Below, piece by piece: positions 52,356-62,006 of a stretch of 64,000 nt of DNA (the stretch's first letter is position 1; every line of letters begins with the position of its first letter). Below the pieces are notes generated by a model, which searched no databases, was not told the origin of the DNA, and worked only from the letters and a program-made list of their open reading frames with translations. Source of the DNA: Aestuariibacter salexigens DSM 15300. Lineage in GTDB: Bacteria > Pseudomonadota > Gammaproteobacteria > Enterobacterales > Alteromonadaceae. The DNA lies in contig NZ_AUBH01000013.1 in NCBI RefSeq assembly GCF_000429145.1, positions 1 to 64,000 on the forward strand, written 5' to 3'. The position numbers were made by a program, and so were the translations under genes.

Positions 52356-53585
52356 ATGAAAATTTACCTGGTGGGCGGCGCAGTGCGCGATGAATTATTG
52401 GGCCGTCCCGTCCATGAGAGAGACTATGTGGTCGTCGGCGCCACACCGGAACAGATGCTCGAGAAGGGCTTTACTCAGGTAGGTAAAGATTTTCCGGTGT
52501 TTCTGCACCCTAAAACGAAAGAGGAGTATGCTCTCGCCCGCACAGAGCGAAAAACTGGCAGCGGGTATACGGGGTTCGAATGTAATAGTGCGCCAACGGT
52601 CACGCTGGAGCAGGATTTGATGCGTCGCGATCTCACCGTCAATGCAATGGCAAAAGACGAAAACGGCCAGCTTATCGACCCTTATAATGGTCAGCAGGAT
52701 TTGCAAAATCGCGTGTTGCGTCATGTCTCCGACGCCTTTGTTGAAGACCCACTGCGGGTGCTTCGCGTGGCACGCTTTGCTTCGCGTTACTATAGCTATG
52801 GCTTCTCCATTGCCAATGAGACCCTGGAGCTCATGCGTACTATCAGCCAATCGGGAGAACTTGAGCATCTGAGTGCAGAGCGAGTCTGGAAAGAGACCGA
52901 GCGCAGTCTGCAACAGGACACCCCGCAGGTATATTTTGAAACGTTGCGGGCCTGTGGAGCGTTGCGCTTTTGGTTTAATGAAGTTGATGTGCTTTGGGGA
53001 ATTTCCAACCCGGCCAAGTGGCACCCGGAAGTAGATACTGGCATTCACACCATGATGGTGTTGGAGCAGGCGGCTAAATTATCAGATGACGTGAGTGTTC
53101 GATTTGCCGCCCTGGTGCATGATGTAGGAAAGTCATTAACAGACGCTGACCAGTGGCCGTCTCACCATGGCCACGAAAAGCTCGGACTTACCTCAATCAA
53201 TACACTCTGCGACAGGTTAAAAGTGCCAAACGCCTGTCGGGAACTAGCCTTGCTAGTTGGTGAGTTTCATAGTCACGTACATGGCGCATTTCAGCTTACT
53301 GCTAAAACCGTTTTAAAGGTGCTGAATAAATGCGATGCATGGCGAAAACCAGAGAGGTTTGAAGCCCTGCTACTGGCATGTACGGCCGACGCGAAAGGTC
53401 GCAAGCAATTTGAAAACAGTAATTATCCACAAGCAGACTATTTCAGAGCGGCGTGGCAAGCAGCAGCGAATGTCAGCGTAAAAGATATCGTCGCTCAGGG
53501 GTATCAGGGACAGCAAATCCGTGATGAGCTGGAACGCCAGCGAATTGCCGCCATTGAAAACATTCGGGACACACAGTCGAGCTAA
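52356..53585 (+). CDS. cca: CCA tRNA nucleotidyltransferase (multifunctional, HD type)
   Basis: 409 residues. Class II nucleotidyltransferase: [16 protein letters not shown] and the metal carboxylates RDYVVVG (near 21-27), [10 protein letters not shown] near 91, [11 protein letters not shown] near 128, and an HD domain (about 225-335, [10 protein letters not shown] and LVHDVGKS) as in the E. coli-type enzyme with phosphatase and phosphodiesterase activity. It adds or repairs the 3' CCA of tRNA. Divergent from the GspA-like gene. Confidence 0.97.
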   Translation: MKIYLVGGAVRDELLGRPVHERDYVVVGATPEQMLEKGFTQVGKDFPVFLHPKTKEEYALARTERKTGSGYTGFECNSAPTVTLEQDLMRRDLTVNAMAKDENGQLIDPYNGQQDLQNRVLRHVSDAFVEDPLRVLRVARFASRYYSYGFSIANETLELMRTISQSGELEHLSAERVWKETERSLQQDTPQVYFETLRACGALRFWFNEVDVLWGISNPAKWHPEVDTGIHTMMVLEQAAKLSDDVSVRFAALVHDVGKSLTDADQWPSHHGHEKLGLTSINTLCDRLKVPNACRELALLVGEFHSHVHGAFQLTAKTVLKVLNKCDAWRKPERFEALLLACTADAKGRKQFENSNYPQADYFRAAWQAAANVSVKDIVAQGYQGQQIRDELERQRIAAIENIRDTQSS

Positions 53586-53656
53586 GGTTGTATTTCAGTC
53601 GCAGTGCTGTCTTGAGTGCTTTATAATGCTTTGGTTTACATCATACCGAATATTAC

Positions 53657-54892
53657 ATGTTTGATTCCCTGGATCTCGACGCAAAACTCACCCGTGCCCT
53701 TGCTGATATGGGCTATAAAAAACCTACTGGCATCCAGCAGGAGGCCATTCCGGTTGCGCTTGAAGGCAGAGATGTACTGGCGCAAGCACCAACGGGTACA
53801 GGTAAAACAGCTGCATTTTTATTACCTGCCGCACAGTATCTACTTGATTACCCAAGACGAGACCCGGGATCTGCTCGCGTAATTATACTTACACCGACTC
53901 GCGAGCTAGCGCTACAGGTATACGAACAGGCCAAGGCCATCACTGCGCATACAGACCTTACTTGCGGCGTCATCACTGGCGGGATTAATTACGGTACGGA
54001 CAAAGAGACCTTAAGCAAAAGTCTGGACATTCTTGTCGCCACACCCGGCCGTCTGTTTGAGCACATTGAAAAAGAAAGTTTCAGCTGTCAGGAAATTGAG
54101 GTACTGATCCTGGATGAAGCCGACCGTATGCTGGATATGGGCTTTGCCAATATCGTCCATCAAATTTCAGCAGAAGCCAGATGGCGTAAACAGAGTATGT
54201 TGTTTTCTGCAACGCTGGAAGGCAGTGGCATTAATACCTTTGCAAGAGACATTCTCAAAGACCCTGTGCCGGTCAGTGCCAGTGCAACACGCAAAGAGCA
54301 GGGTAAAATTATCCAATATGTACATTTAGCAGATGACTATGAGCACAAGCTTGCCCTGCTGATCCACCTGTTAAATGAGCCAGAACAGCGCACCATTGTT
54401 TTTGTAAAAACCCGCGAGCGTCTGGCAACCCTCAAGCAGTCGCTACAATCCCATGATATTCCAGTGTGCTGGTTACAGGGTGAAATGCCTCAGGACAAAC
54501 GAATCGCAGCCCTCGCAAGATTTAAAAGCGGTGAAGTGCCCATTCTGCTTGCAACCGATGTTGCCGCTCGCGGCATTGATGTAGAGAAAATTACTCACGT
54601 CATCAATTTTGACTTGCCGCGTACAGCCGACGTCTATGTTCACCGTATCGGGCGAACCGGTCGAGCGGGCAACAAAGGTACTGCCATTTCTTTGGTCGAA
54701 GCTCACGATATGGTCGTACTGGGTAAAATAGAACGATACATCAGTCAACCATTGAAGCGTCGTGTAATAGACGGCTTACGTCCGAAGCATAAAGAAGCCA
54801 AAGTTGGCAAGAAAGTGAAGAAGAAAAAAGCGTCGACGAGTGCCAAAAAGCCAGCCAAAAAAGCCAAGCAGCGACGCAGCCAAAAGGACTAG
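53657..54892 (+). CDS. srmB: DEAD-box RNA helicase SrmB
   Basis: 411 residues. Q motif (GYKKPTGIQQEAI), motif I APTGTGKT, Ia PTREL, II DEAD (LILDEADRMLDMGFA), III SAT, IV-VI (VFVKTRERL, ATDVAARGID, HRIGRTGRAG). The C-terminus is Lys-rich. The sequence is close to SrmB over the WRKQ-LLFSATLEG region and the KGTAISLVEAHD stretch. SrmB assists early 50S ribosome assembly. Confidence 0.9.
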   Translation: MFDSLDLDAKLTRALADMGYKKPTGIQQEAIPVALEGRDVLAQAPTGTGKTAAFLLPAAQYLLDYPRRDPGSARVIILTPTRELALQVYEQAKAITAHTDLTCGVITGGINYGTDKETLSKSLDILVATPGRLFEHIEKESFSCQEIEVLILDEADRMLDMGFANIVHQISAEARWRKQSMLFSATLEGSGINTFARDILKDPVPVSASATRKEQGKIIQYVHLADDYEHKLALLIHLLNEPEQRTIVFVKTRERLATLKQSLQSHDIPVCWLQGEMPQDKRIAALARFKSGEVPILLATDVAARGIDVEKITHVINFDLPRTADVYVHRIGRTGRAGNKGTAISLVEAHDMVVLGKIERYISQPLKRRVIDGLRPKHKEAKVGKKVKKKKASTSAKKPAKKAKQRRSQKD

Positions 54893-54895
54893 GGT

Positions 54896-55498
54896 ATGTT
54901 TGAAAAAATTGTCCTCGCCACTGGTAACCCCGGCAAAGTAAAAGAGTTTGCCGGTCTGTTGGCAGAATTCAGCATTGACGTCGTGCCGCAAAAAGCGCTT
55001 GGCGTTGATGACGCTGAAGAAACTGGCAGTACCTTTGTCGAAAACGCCATCATCAAAGCGCGACATGCTTGCCGCGTTACAAGTCTGCCCGCTATTGCTG
55101 ATGATTCAGGGCTTGCCGTTGCTGCGCTAAAAGGTGCACCTGGCGTATATTCCAGTCGCTATGCTGGCGAATCCGCAAGCGATGATGACAACATTGAAAA
55201 ATTGCTTGGGGCATTGGCGTCAACACCGGTACAGCATCGCGCTGCCAGATTTATCTGTGTGTTGGTATTTATGCGCCACGCTGACGATCCAACCCCCTTG
55301 ATTTGTCAGGGCGAGTGGCACGGCGAAATTGCCCTTAAACGACATGGAGACGGTGGTTTCGGCTATGACCCGGTGTTTTATGTCCCATCTCAAAAGTGCA
55401 CAGCGGCACAGTTGGATAAACAGACTAAAAATGCCATCAGTCATCGCGGACAGGCGCTGAAATCCTTGCTCGATAGGCTCAGCAGCGCCCTGAACTAG
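54896..55498 (+). CDS. rdgB: dITP/XTP pyrophosphatase RdgB
   Basis: 200 residues, HAM1 family: start [17 protein letters not shown] (residues 6-22), [26 protein letters not shown] near 66-91, [11 protein letters not shown] near 150 and SHRGQAL near 182. Removes deaminated purine nucleotides (dITP, XTP) from the pool. AGGGT before the ATG, 3 nt after srmB and 1 nt before hemW: a tight operon. Confidence 0.96.
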   Translation: MFEKIVLATGNPGKVKEFAGLLAEFSIDVVPQKALGVDDAEETGSTFVENAIIKARHACRVTSLPAIADDSGLAVAALKGAPGVYSSRYAGESASDDDNIEKLLGALASTPVQHRAARFICVLVFMRHADDPTPLICQGEWHGEIALKRHGDGGFGYDPVFYVPSQKCTAAQLDKQTKNAISHRGQALKSLLDRLSSALN

Positions 55499-55499
55499 T

Positions 55500-56633
55500 A
55501 TGCCTCCACTGAGTCTGTATGTGCACATCCCCTGGTGTGTGCAAAAGTGTCCCTACTGTGACTTCAACTCACATGGATTGAAGCAACGCTTGCCAGAGCA
55601 GGAATACGTCGCACACCTGCTCGATGATCTGGCCATTGATGCCAGCAGAGTCAATGATCGGGAGGTCAGCACTATCTTTATCGGCGGCGGTACGCCGAGC
55701 CTATTTTCAGCCGATGCGATCGCCAGTTTATTAAGCGGCATCAGGTCGCGGGTGAATCTGGCCAATGATGCAGAGATCACCCTGGAGGCCAATCCTGGCA
55801 CAGTTGAAACCGAGCGCTTTAATGCCTTTCAGCAGGCTGGTGTGAATCGCATATCGATTGGCGTGCAAAGCTTTCAATCCGCGCAGCTGCAGGCATTGGG
55901 ACGCATCCATGATGGTCAGCAGGCCAAGCGTGCGGCGGGCTACGCCCATCAAGCAAGGCTGCGCAGTTTCAATGTAGATCTGATGCATGGTCTGCCACAG
56001 CAAAACGTTGAGAGCGCATTGCAGGACCTGAGTACGGCAATTGAACAATTGCCCCCTCACCTTTCCTGGTATCAATTAACCATTGAGCCCAACACGCAGT
56101 TTGCTTCTCGTCCACCGGTGCTGCCCGACGATGACATTTTGTGGGACATCCAGTCACAAGGCCATACATTGCTGACAGAGGCTGGATACACCCAGTATGA
56201 AATCTCCGCCTATAGTCTCCCTGGCCATCAATGTCAGCATAATCTTAATTATTGGCGTTTTGGCGATTATCTTGGGATTGGCTGTGGCGCACACGGGAAA
56301 ATCACCGATCAGCACAATGGTAGCATCACTCGTACCGTAAAAGTAAAACATCCCCGGGGCTATATGGATATTGGCAAAGCGTACTTGAGTGACTGTACAA
56401 CTGTGTCTGAGCAGGACCTACCGTTTGAATTTTTTATGAATCGATTCAGACTGCTTGAACCCTGCCCCGTTGATGATTACGAGCGCTTAACCGGTTCTCC
56501 CCTTCCCTCCGAGGTAAAAGTGTCGTTAGGAAAAGCTCAGCAGCAGGGATTGATTAGCTGCTCTACTACGCATTGGCAAGTCACGCAGACGGGACACCGT
56601 TATCTGAACAATTTATTAGGACTGTTCGTGTAA
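55500..56633 (+). CDS. hemW: HemW-type radical SAM haem chaperone
   Basis: 377 residues. Radical-SAM cluster CxxxCxxC at Cys13, Cys17 and Cys20 (LYVHIPWCVQKCPYCDF), GGGTPS near 60-65, and the HemW-specific C-terminal domain. Unlike HemN the Cys that would extend the motif after the third is Asp-Phe. HemW transfers haem to client proteins and is often annotated as coproporphyrinogen III oxidase by similarity. Operon with rdgB. Confidence 0.93.
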   Translation: MPPLSLYVHIPWCVQKCPYCDFNSHGLKQRLPEQEYVAHLLDDLAIDASRVNDREVSTIFIGGGTPSLFSADAIASLLSGIRSRVNLANDAEITLEANPGTVETERFNAFQQAGVNRISIGVQSFQSAQLQALGRIHDGQQAKRAAGYAHQARLRSFNVDLMHGLPQQNVESALQDLSTAIEQLPPHLSWYQLTIEPNTQFASRPPVLPDDDILWDIQSQGHTLLTEAGYTQYEISAYSLPGHQCQHNLNYWRFGDYLGIGCGAHGKITDQHNGSITRTVKVKHPRGYMDIGKAYLSDCTTVSEQDLPFEFFMNRFRLLEPCPVDDYERLTGSPLPSEVKVSLGKAQQQGLISCSTTHWQVTQTGHRYLNNLLGLFV

Positions 56634-56731
56634 CCCACGCTTTGCAACATTGCCGTGATCAATTAGTATCGTTTAAAAGCAACGCTAATTAACGTTAAGA
56701 CCACATAACTGGGGCATTCGCTATCACACTT

Positions 56732-57490
56732 TTGCGGCACACTTTTAAATTATTTGCTGTCAGTGTTTGGTCACTGAGCACGCTTGTGCCTGTTGTAGCA
56801 CAACAGTCGGACCTGCAAATTTATTTATATACCTACCATAAAAAGCCGCCCTTTGTTGTCAATGAGGAACGCCAGGAAGGGCTGTACTACGACATGGCTA
56901 AACTGTTAACCAGGAAAACAGATAACGCTGTATTTCGTACTATTTTTCTGCCCCGCAAGCGACTTGATCTCATGCTCAAAGAGCGAACACTGGATGGTGT
57001 TGTGGTTGGCGTTAACCCGAAATGGTTTAAAGATCCTGACGAAACACGCTACCTGTGGCTACCGACAATGTTTACCGACCGCGATGAGTTCGTGTCGCTA
57101 AAATCCAGTCCGTTTGAATTCACTGGTATCGAGTCACTCTACGGTAAGTCTTTCGCTGGTGTATTGGGCTTCTACTACTTTGGTGTGAATGAGGCAGTGG
57201 CAGAAGAGCGTGTGCCGCGTATCGATACCATTGGTGAACGTCAGGTATTGGAGCTGATTGAAAAAGGTCGGGCGGATGTCGGCATCGTCAGCCAGTCGGT
57301 ATTTGCTTATTTACAACGCAAAGATGAACTGCCCGATATCTACCATCTTTCAGAGCGTCCGCACGATGAATTTGCCCGTCGAGCATTCACCTTAAAAAGA
57401 CATCAGGATCTATATCAAGTCATGTTAGAAGCGACAGAGACTCTCAAAGATGATCCTGCCTGGCAGCAGTTACTCGCGAAGTATCGTTGA
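56732..57490 (+). CDS. Periplasmic solute-binding protein family 3-like
   Basis: 252 residues from a TTG with no strong ribosome site. Signal peptide of about 24 residues (LVPVVAQ), then an amino-acid-binding fold (SBP_bac_3): VNEERQEGLYYDMAKLLTRKT near 45-65 (GlnH-like EGxxxDxxxLL), RKRLDLMLKERTLDGVVVGV, LYGKSFAGVLGFYY near 137, IEKGRADVGIVSQS near 180. No permease or ABC ATPase is adjacent; instead the histidine kinase and response regulator follow, so a ligand-sensing role is possible. Confidence 0.8.
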   Translation: MRHTFKLFAVSVWSLSTLVPVVAQQSDLQIYLYTYHKKPPFVVNEERQEGLYYDMAKLLTRKTDNAVFRTIFLPRKRLDLMLKERTLDGVVVGVNPKWFKDPDETRYLWLPTMFTDRDEFVSLKSSPFEFTGIESLYGKSFAGVLGFYYFGVNEAVAEERVPRIDTIGERQVLELIEKGRADVGIVSQSVFAYLQRKDELPDIYHLSERPHDEFARRAFTLKRHQDLYQVMLEATETLKDDPAWQQLLAKYR

Positions 57491-57564
57491 ACAACAAGCC
57501 AGTTCCTAGTCCATTGTAGCTAAACCTGCGTATACTACATCGTTAAAAGCATCCTCTACACGCT

Positions 57565-59115
57565 ATGTATAAACGCAAACTGTTTTATTTCGGCCTCACG
57601 ACGGCATTCATTCTTATTGTTGCGCTGTTGTGTACAGCAATTTCGGCCCATTTGACAAGGCAAAATCTTCGCCAAAGTACCATCGCCCAATCCTTGTTAA
57701 TTGAACACCAGGAGCTGTCCAGTATTTCCTATCGAATGTTCAAGCAATTAACTGATGAAGTGATTTTTGGCCAAAATGCCAACCAGACTGAGGTCCGCAA
57801 AAAGCAGGAACTGATAGCTCAGGCACTGACGAACATTCGCCGTTTGGAAATAGAACAGCGCGAGGCGTTAGGCGAGGAAATTACCCAGGGCAGTGTCGAG
57901 GATACTGATGAGCTTGAGCAACTGATAGAACAAATTGTTTTAGAATTTAATATGGTAGTCCGAAACCGTGATACACCTGCGGATCAACGCGCTCGTCTTG
58001 AAAAGTTGCTCGAAGTAACGATTGATAACAAATTCAGAGAAGCAATAAATGCTGCAGTATTGCGTCAGGGCAAGGTAGTAGCAGCGATAAACGCAAAAAT
58101 CGATACGTTGAACACAGCTATTGTTTGGTTCACATTAGGCTTAGCAATTTTATCTCTGCCGCTCATTGCATATGGTTGTTACTGGCTCTTTAATCAGCTT
58201 TATCAGCCGCTAGTGCTGATACGCAATGCCACAGATTCGATCCTGTCCGGTCACTATAGAAAGCCTATTTCAGAAACCCTGGACGATGAATTTGACGAGC
58301 TTGCAGACTCTATCAATACCCTCGCGGAGCAGTTGCAGGATTTCAAAGAGCAGGAGGCAATGTCCCGCAAAAACCTTGAAGTTGAAGTGGAGCAGCGCAC
58401 CCGCGAGCTTACCAACGCCAACCTGCAGCTAACCAAGATAGATTCGCGGCGGCGTCAGTTCATTGCCGATGTGTCTCATGAGCTTAGAACGCCACTCACA
58501 ATTATTCGCGGCGAAGCTCAGGTCACGTTGCGTCTCAAATCCGCATGCGAGGAAGATTATAAAGAGACGTTATCTTCTATTCTTAATCAGTCCGTCACAC
58601 TCAGCCGCCTGGTAGATGACTTACTGCTGCTCACTCGTGCGGAAATGAATCAGTTACAACTTGAGCTTGCTTCTGTCGCTATGCAGCCACTATTACAAAC
58701 TGAAGTGTCGAAATGGCAACGGCTACACACCGAACGTCAAATTACAGTGTCTGCCGACGATGATACTGTGACTGTTAAAATTGATACACCGCGGATCCAG
58801 CAGGTACTGTCCATTCTAATCGACAATGCCGTTAAATATTCGGCCCCCGGTATGCCAGTTAATGTTTCTCTGACATCTGATTCATCCTATGCAAAAGTAA
58901 CGGTTAAGGACTGTGGGGACGGCATATCAGCTGCCGAAATAGAAAACGTGTTTGAGCGTTTTGTAAGGTTCAGGAAACACAATGATGGACTCGGGTTAGG
59001 CCTGCCAATTGCCAAAGCGATTGTTGAGGCTCATGGTGGCAGCATTGTTGCCACATCCGTTCCCGGCGAGGGTTCGACCTTTTCATTTTCACTGCCATTG
59101 GAGCCACAATCATGA
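57565..59115 (+). CDS. Membrane sensor histidine kinase
   Basis: 516 residues. Two membrane helices (about 8-28 and 188-211) frame a helical sensor region of about 160 residues; HAMP (about 212-265), coiled coil, HisKA with the phosphorylated His in ADVSHELRTPL near 305, and HATPase with DNAVKYS near 430, DCGDGIS near 453 and GLGLGLPIAK near 475. Overlaps the response-regulator gene by 4 nt, so they form one two-component system. The ligand is unknown; the preceding periplasmic binding protein could feed it. Confidence 0.94.
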   Translation: MYKRKLFYFGLTTAFILIVALLCTAISAHLTRQNLRQSTIAQSLLIEHQELSSISYRMFKQLTDEVIFGQNANQTEVRKKQELIAQALTNIRRLEIEQREALGEEITQGSVEDTDELEQLIEQIVLEFNMVVRNRDTPADQRARLEKLLEVTIDNKFREAINAAVLRQGKVVAAINAKIDTLNTAIVWFTLGLAILSLPLIAYGCYWLFNQLYQPLVLIRNATDSILSGHYRKPISETLDDEFDELADSINTLAEQLQDFKEQEAMSRKNLEVEVEQRTRELTNANLQLTKIDSRRRQFIADVSHELRTPLTIIRGEAQVTLRLKSACEEDYKETLSSILNQSVTLSRLVDDLLLLTRAEMNQLQLELASVAMQPLLQTEVSKWQRLHTERQITVSADDDTVTVKIDTPRIQQVLSILIDNAVKYSAPGMPVNVSLTSDSSYAKVTVKDCGDGISAAEIENVFERFVRFRKHNDGLGLGLPIAKAIVEAHGGSIVATSVPGEGSTFSFSLPLEPQS

Positions 59116-59795
59116 GTATCCTGGTCGCCGATGATGAAAAACCTCTGCTGCAATTTTTGACCAAAGGCCTTCGCGCAGAAGGATTTGATTGCACGGGATT
59201 AAGTCATTTACATGAATTGCTGCCGTGGATTAAACAGCACGGACCGGAGGTCGTGGTGCTGGACAGGATGTTTGACGATCAAGACAGCGTGACAATCTTA
59301 CAAGCGATTAAAGCCTTACCTAACCCTCCCATGATACTGATGCTTACCGCCATGGATGAAGTGAGTGAAAGGGTAAAAGGATTGCAGCTTGGCGCTGACG
59401 ATTACCTTACTAAGCCCTTCGACTTTGACGAGCTGTTGGCCCGCGTTACTGCACTGCGGCGGCGTCGCCCAACACCGACTCAACGTGATGATGATGAACT
59501 GTCGTGTGGCCCACTAACACTATCACTGCAACAGAGAATTGCGAAATTAAACGGCACTGAATTAGGCCTGACCAGAATAGAATTTGACCTGCTGTACTAT
59601 CTGCTTGAACACAGGCAAAAGGTACTGTCGAGAGAGCGAATATTAAGCCGTATCTGGCAGACACACACTGATCCACAAACCAATATCGTAGACGTATATA
59701 TCAGCCGTTTAAGAAAAAAACTGGATAGTGAGCCTTCACTCACTATCCAGACATTGAGAGGTAATGGGTATAGACTCGATACCCATGATCTATAA
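59112..59795 (+). CDS. OmpR/PhoB-family response regulator
   Basis: 227 residues. Receiver domain: VADDEK near 5-10, phosphoacceptor Asp in VVVLDRMF near 51, MLTAMDE Thr near 79, and TKPFDF Lys near 101. A C-terminal winged helix (about 132-227: TRIEFDLLYYLLEHRQKVLSRERIL, NIVDVYISRLRKKL, TLRGNGYRL) follows. Acts with the kinase immediately upstream (ATGA overlap). Its targets are not evident; the convergent carbonic anhydrase gene lies 11 nt away. Confidence 0.95.
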   Translation: MSILVADDEKPLLQFLTKGLRAEGFDCTGLSHLHELLPWIKQHGPEVVVLDRMFDDQDSVTILQAIKALPNPPMILMLTAMDEVSERVKGLQLGADDYLTKPFDFDELLARVTALRRRRPTPTQRDDDELSCGPLTLSLQQRIAKLNGTELGLTRIEFDLLYYLLEHRQKVLSRERILSRIWQTHTDPQTNIVDVYISRLRKKLDSEPSLTIQTLRGNGYRLDTHDL

Positions 59796-59806
59796 CGTAA
59801 ACAACC

Positions 59807-60667
59807 TTAGTTGATTACCGACAACAGTTTAGGATTCACGACCAGATTACGCACGCCGTGGGCATGATCTTCGTTAAACACGTTGTCTTCACACCACTTT
59901 CCGACAGAATTGATATCCAGTACCGCACCCTGCGGACGCACGCTCCAGCTAACCTGCAACGGTGAGCCCTGTTCATTATATGATGGCCCTGTGGTAGAAC
60001 CTAAGTACTCTACCGGCTTGCCAGTGTTGCTTGGAATATTGGGCGCCTGTGCGTAGCCGTTCACCGTGGCAATCTCAGCCAGCTCATTGAAGTCCAGCGC
60101 ATTTTCATCGTTGGCCAGAACAAATACCTGCCCTTCAACGCGCAGACCTGGGTTCATAGTTGAGTCCGCTAGACACGCGCCAAGCGTTGGGCCAGGAGAC
60201 ACTTGCGCGGCAGAGAATACCCAGTGTACCTCAATCGTATCACCGGCCTGCAGAGGGTCGCCCTTGGCAGCACAAACACCACCGCTAACAGGTTTGAGTT
60301 GAGAAGCGCTGAGCTGACCATCCCACTTGTACCCTGTGTTTTTACCTTTACCGTCACCATTTCCGGCATACATCGTGAAATCACCGCCTTTATGCTCGGC
60401 ATTCTTGTGGAAGTGAATATTGCACAGATTCATCTGGCTGCGATTTGGTGCGAAACCGAATACGCGCTGGTTGGTACCGTACTTCTGATCTATATCGCGT
60501 GGTGACTGTGGACCGAATCCTTTACCGTCAGTATTCTTTTCCAACGCTGCACGCTGTTGGGCAACGACTAAATCACTTACGTTTTTAGCGGTAGCAGAAA
60601 CTGAAAGCGCTGCCGTAATCGCCGCAGCTGCTATTGTCATAGTAGAAACAAGGTTACGCTTGTTCAT
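59807..60667 (-). CDS. Delta-class carbonic anhydrase, periplasmic
   Basis: 286 residues from the ATG at 60667 (GAGG upstream; a TTG two codons earlier is not needed). Signal peptide ending SVSATAK (about 28 residues). The family pattern NLCNIHFHKNAEH, with two His of the HFH type and a third His further on, lies near 80-92, then DTIEVHWV near 150, SPGPTLGACL near 165 and QVFVL near 185. Catalyses reversible hydration of CO2, probably in the periplasm. Confidence rests on recognition of these motifs. Confidence 0.86.
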   Translation of the reverse strand: MNKRNLVSTMTIAAAAITAALSVSATAKNVSDLVVAQQRAALEKNTDGKGFGPQSPRDIDQKYGTNQRVFGFAPNRSQMNLCNIHFHKNAEHKGGDFTMYAGNGDGKGKNTGYKWDGQLSASQLKPVSGGVCAAKGDPLQAGDTIEVHWVFSAAQVSPGPTLGACLADSTMNPGLRVEGQVFVLANDENALDFNELAEIATVNGYAQAPNIPSNTGKPVEYLGSTTGPSYNEQGSPLQVSWSVRPQGAVLDINSVGKWCEDNVFNEDHAHGVRNLVVNPKLLSVIN

Positions 60668-60763
60668 AATCAATCCTCAATTTGGTCTAACAAACCATGC
60701 TTTATGACGGTTTGGTTTCTATTGTTATGTAGTCGATTGCTGTGTACGCGTTTCTTGCTGGTG

Positions 60764-61435
60764 TTAAAAACGATATCCGATGGTAATGCTGTACACCCAG
60801 GGGTCTATTTCGATGGAATCAACACTTCCTGCTGCCCCACCAAGTTGGAAAGATGCCTCAGTATCGATATCAATCCAGCGAATCGAACCGTTTAAAAACC
60901 ATTCATCGCTAAACATGTAGTCGGCACCTATCTGAGCGGCAATTCCAAATGAGTTATCCAGAGATAAGTCACTTAAGCCTGCTGACTGGTTTGCCGATGT
61001 GAAGTCTTCGTCAAAGAATAGTGTGTAATTCAGGCCTGCGCCAACGTAGGGCTGGAATTTACTTGCACTGTCGGCGAAAAAATAATTCACCGTAACGGTT
61101 GGGGGCAGATGAGTCACCTCTCCCAGTTGGTCACCAGTACCGAGTGGATCGCTGACGCCAAAGTTGACGTCATGTTTAAATGGTGTCGCAGCAAGAACCT
61201 CAACGTTAACCTTGTCTGTGATGAAATAAGCGAGGTTCAAGGCCAGTTGAGTATTGCTCTCTACGCCAACATTAACCCCAAGGTCGCTGCCTACAACGAT
61301 GTTGGATGATGATTCATCCGGTACGACAGAGGCGAAGCCAGCACGAATAACCCAGTCACCTTTTTGAAACGCCGACACGTTTTGAGCGAACGTTACCGCA
61401 GCAATCGCTGTCAATGCGAAAGTGGCTTTATTCAT
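60764..61435 (-). CDS. ompW: Outer-membrane protein OmpW
   Basis: 223 residues from the ATG at 61435, with AAAGG upstream. Signal peptide ending NVSA (about 22), then an eight-strand barrel: GDWVIRAGFASVVPDESS, LNLAYFITDKVNVEVLAATPFKHD near 65-88, THLPPTVTVNYFF near 110, and the last strand YSITIGYRF with a terminal Phe. A small hydrophobic-compound channel. An FNR-type site lies upstream. Confidence 0.95.
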   Translation of the reverse strand: MNKATFALTAIAAVTFAQNVSAFQKGDWVIRAGFASVVPDESSSNIVVGSDLGVNVGVESNTQLALNLAYFITDKVNVEVLAATPFKHDVNFGVSDPLGTGDQLGEVTHLPPTVTVNYFFADSASKFQPYVGAGLNYTLFFDEDFTSANQSAGLSDLSLDNSFGIAAQIGADYMFSDEWFLNGSIRWIDIDTEASFQLGGAAGSVDSIEIDPWVYSITIGYRF

Positions 61436-61545
61436 AAACAACCTTTAGCAAGTTAAGTAAACGGCGCTCAAGATAGAGATTTAGTCTGAAAAAGACTTAA
61501 TCCAAACATTAAAAAAACATTAAAAATAGGCCAGGAGGAGACGTG

Positions 61546-61559
61546 TTGATTTACATCAA
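61546..61559. promoter_or_regulatory. FNR-type site upstream of ompW
   Basis: A perfect palindrome TTGAT-TTAC-ATCAA matching the FNR consensus, about 110 nt upstream of the ompW ATG and 64 nt upstream of the divergent coiled-coil gene. E. coli ompW is FNR-regulated, which supports ompW as the target; regulator and direction of effect here are inferred. Confidence 0.8.
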
Positions 61560-61622
61560 GACGTCATAACTGAATTGATTTTACTCTGCTAGCGACCAAT
61601 TCCGGCAGATAAGGGAACTACC

Positions 61623-61910
61623 ATGAGTAAACGTGACGAATACGCAGAAAAACTCAAGCAGACTATCGATGAGCTTAATAGCAAGATCGATGAGTTAGAA
61701 GCCAAAGCTGAGCATGCCCAGAATGAAGCTAAAGGCGAAATAAACAAGCAAATCGAGGCGGTTAAGCTGCAGATGAAGCCATTAACCGACAAACTGGATA
61801 AATGGAAGGAAGAAGGTGAAGATAAACTGGAAGGATATGTGAAAGAAGCGAAGAAGATCCGCGACGCGTTTATCCATTCCTACAATTATTTCAAATCGCA
61901 AATTAAGTAG
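61623..61910 (+). CDS. Small coiled-coil protein
   Basis: 95 residues, very rich in Lys and Glu, with heptad-like spacing over residues 8-60 (ELNSKIDELEAKAEHAQNE). No signal peptide or membrane helix. I do not recognise a function. Its ATG lies 64 nt from an FNR-type site that it may share with ompW; a terminator follows. Confidence 0.75.
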   Translation: MSKRDEYAEKLKQTIDELNSKIDELEAKAEHAQNEAKGEINKQIEAVKLQMKPLTDKLDKWKEEGEDKLEGYVKEAKKIRDAFIHSYNYFKSQIK

Positions 61911-61928
61911 CTATTTAGCATCGACGGA

Positions 61929-61957
61929 AGGCTGAGCTTCCTGGTTCAGCCTTTTTA
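61929..61957 (+). terminator. Intrinsic terminator of the coiled-coil gene
   Basis: AGGCTGA/TCAGCCT stem (61929-61935 with 61946-61952), 10-nt loop, then five T. Just downstream of the stop. Confidence 0.85.
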
Positions 61958-62006
61958 TTTCATTGGTTGAAGGGCAAGAGATTAGTCACCAATAAAATTT
62001 GAACTA

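Noticed and set aside
60764-61435. Treating the OmpW barrel as a porin of unknown type
   Set aside because: Length, terminal Phe and the FITDKVNVEVLAATPF stretch are specific to OmpW, so no more exotic reading is needed.
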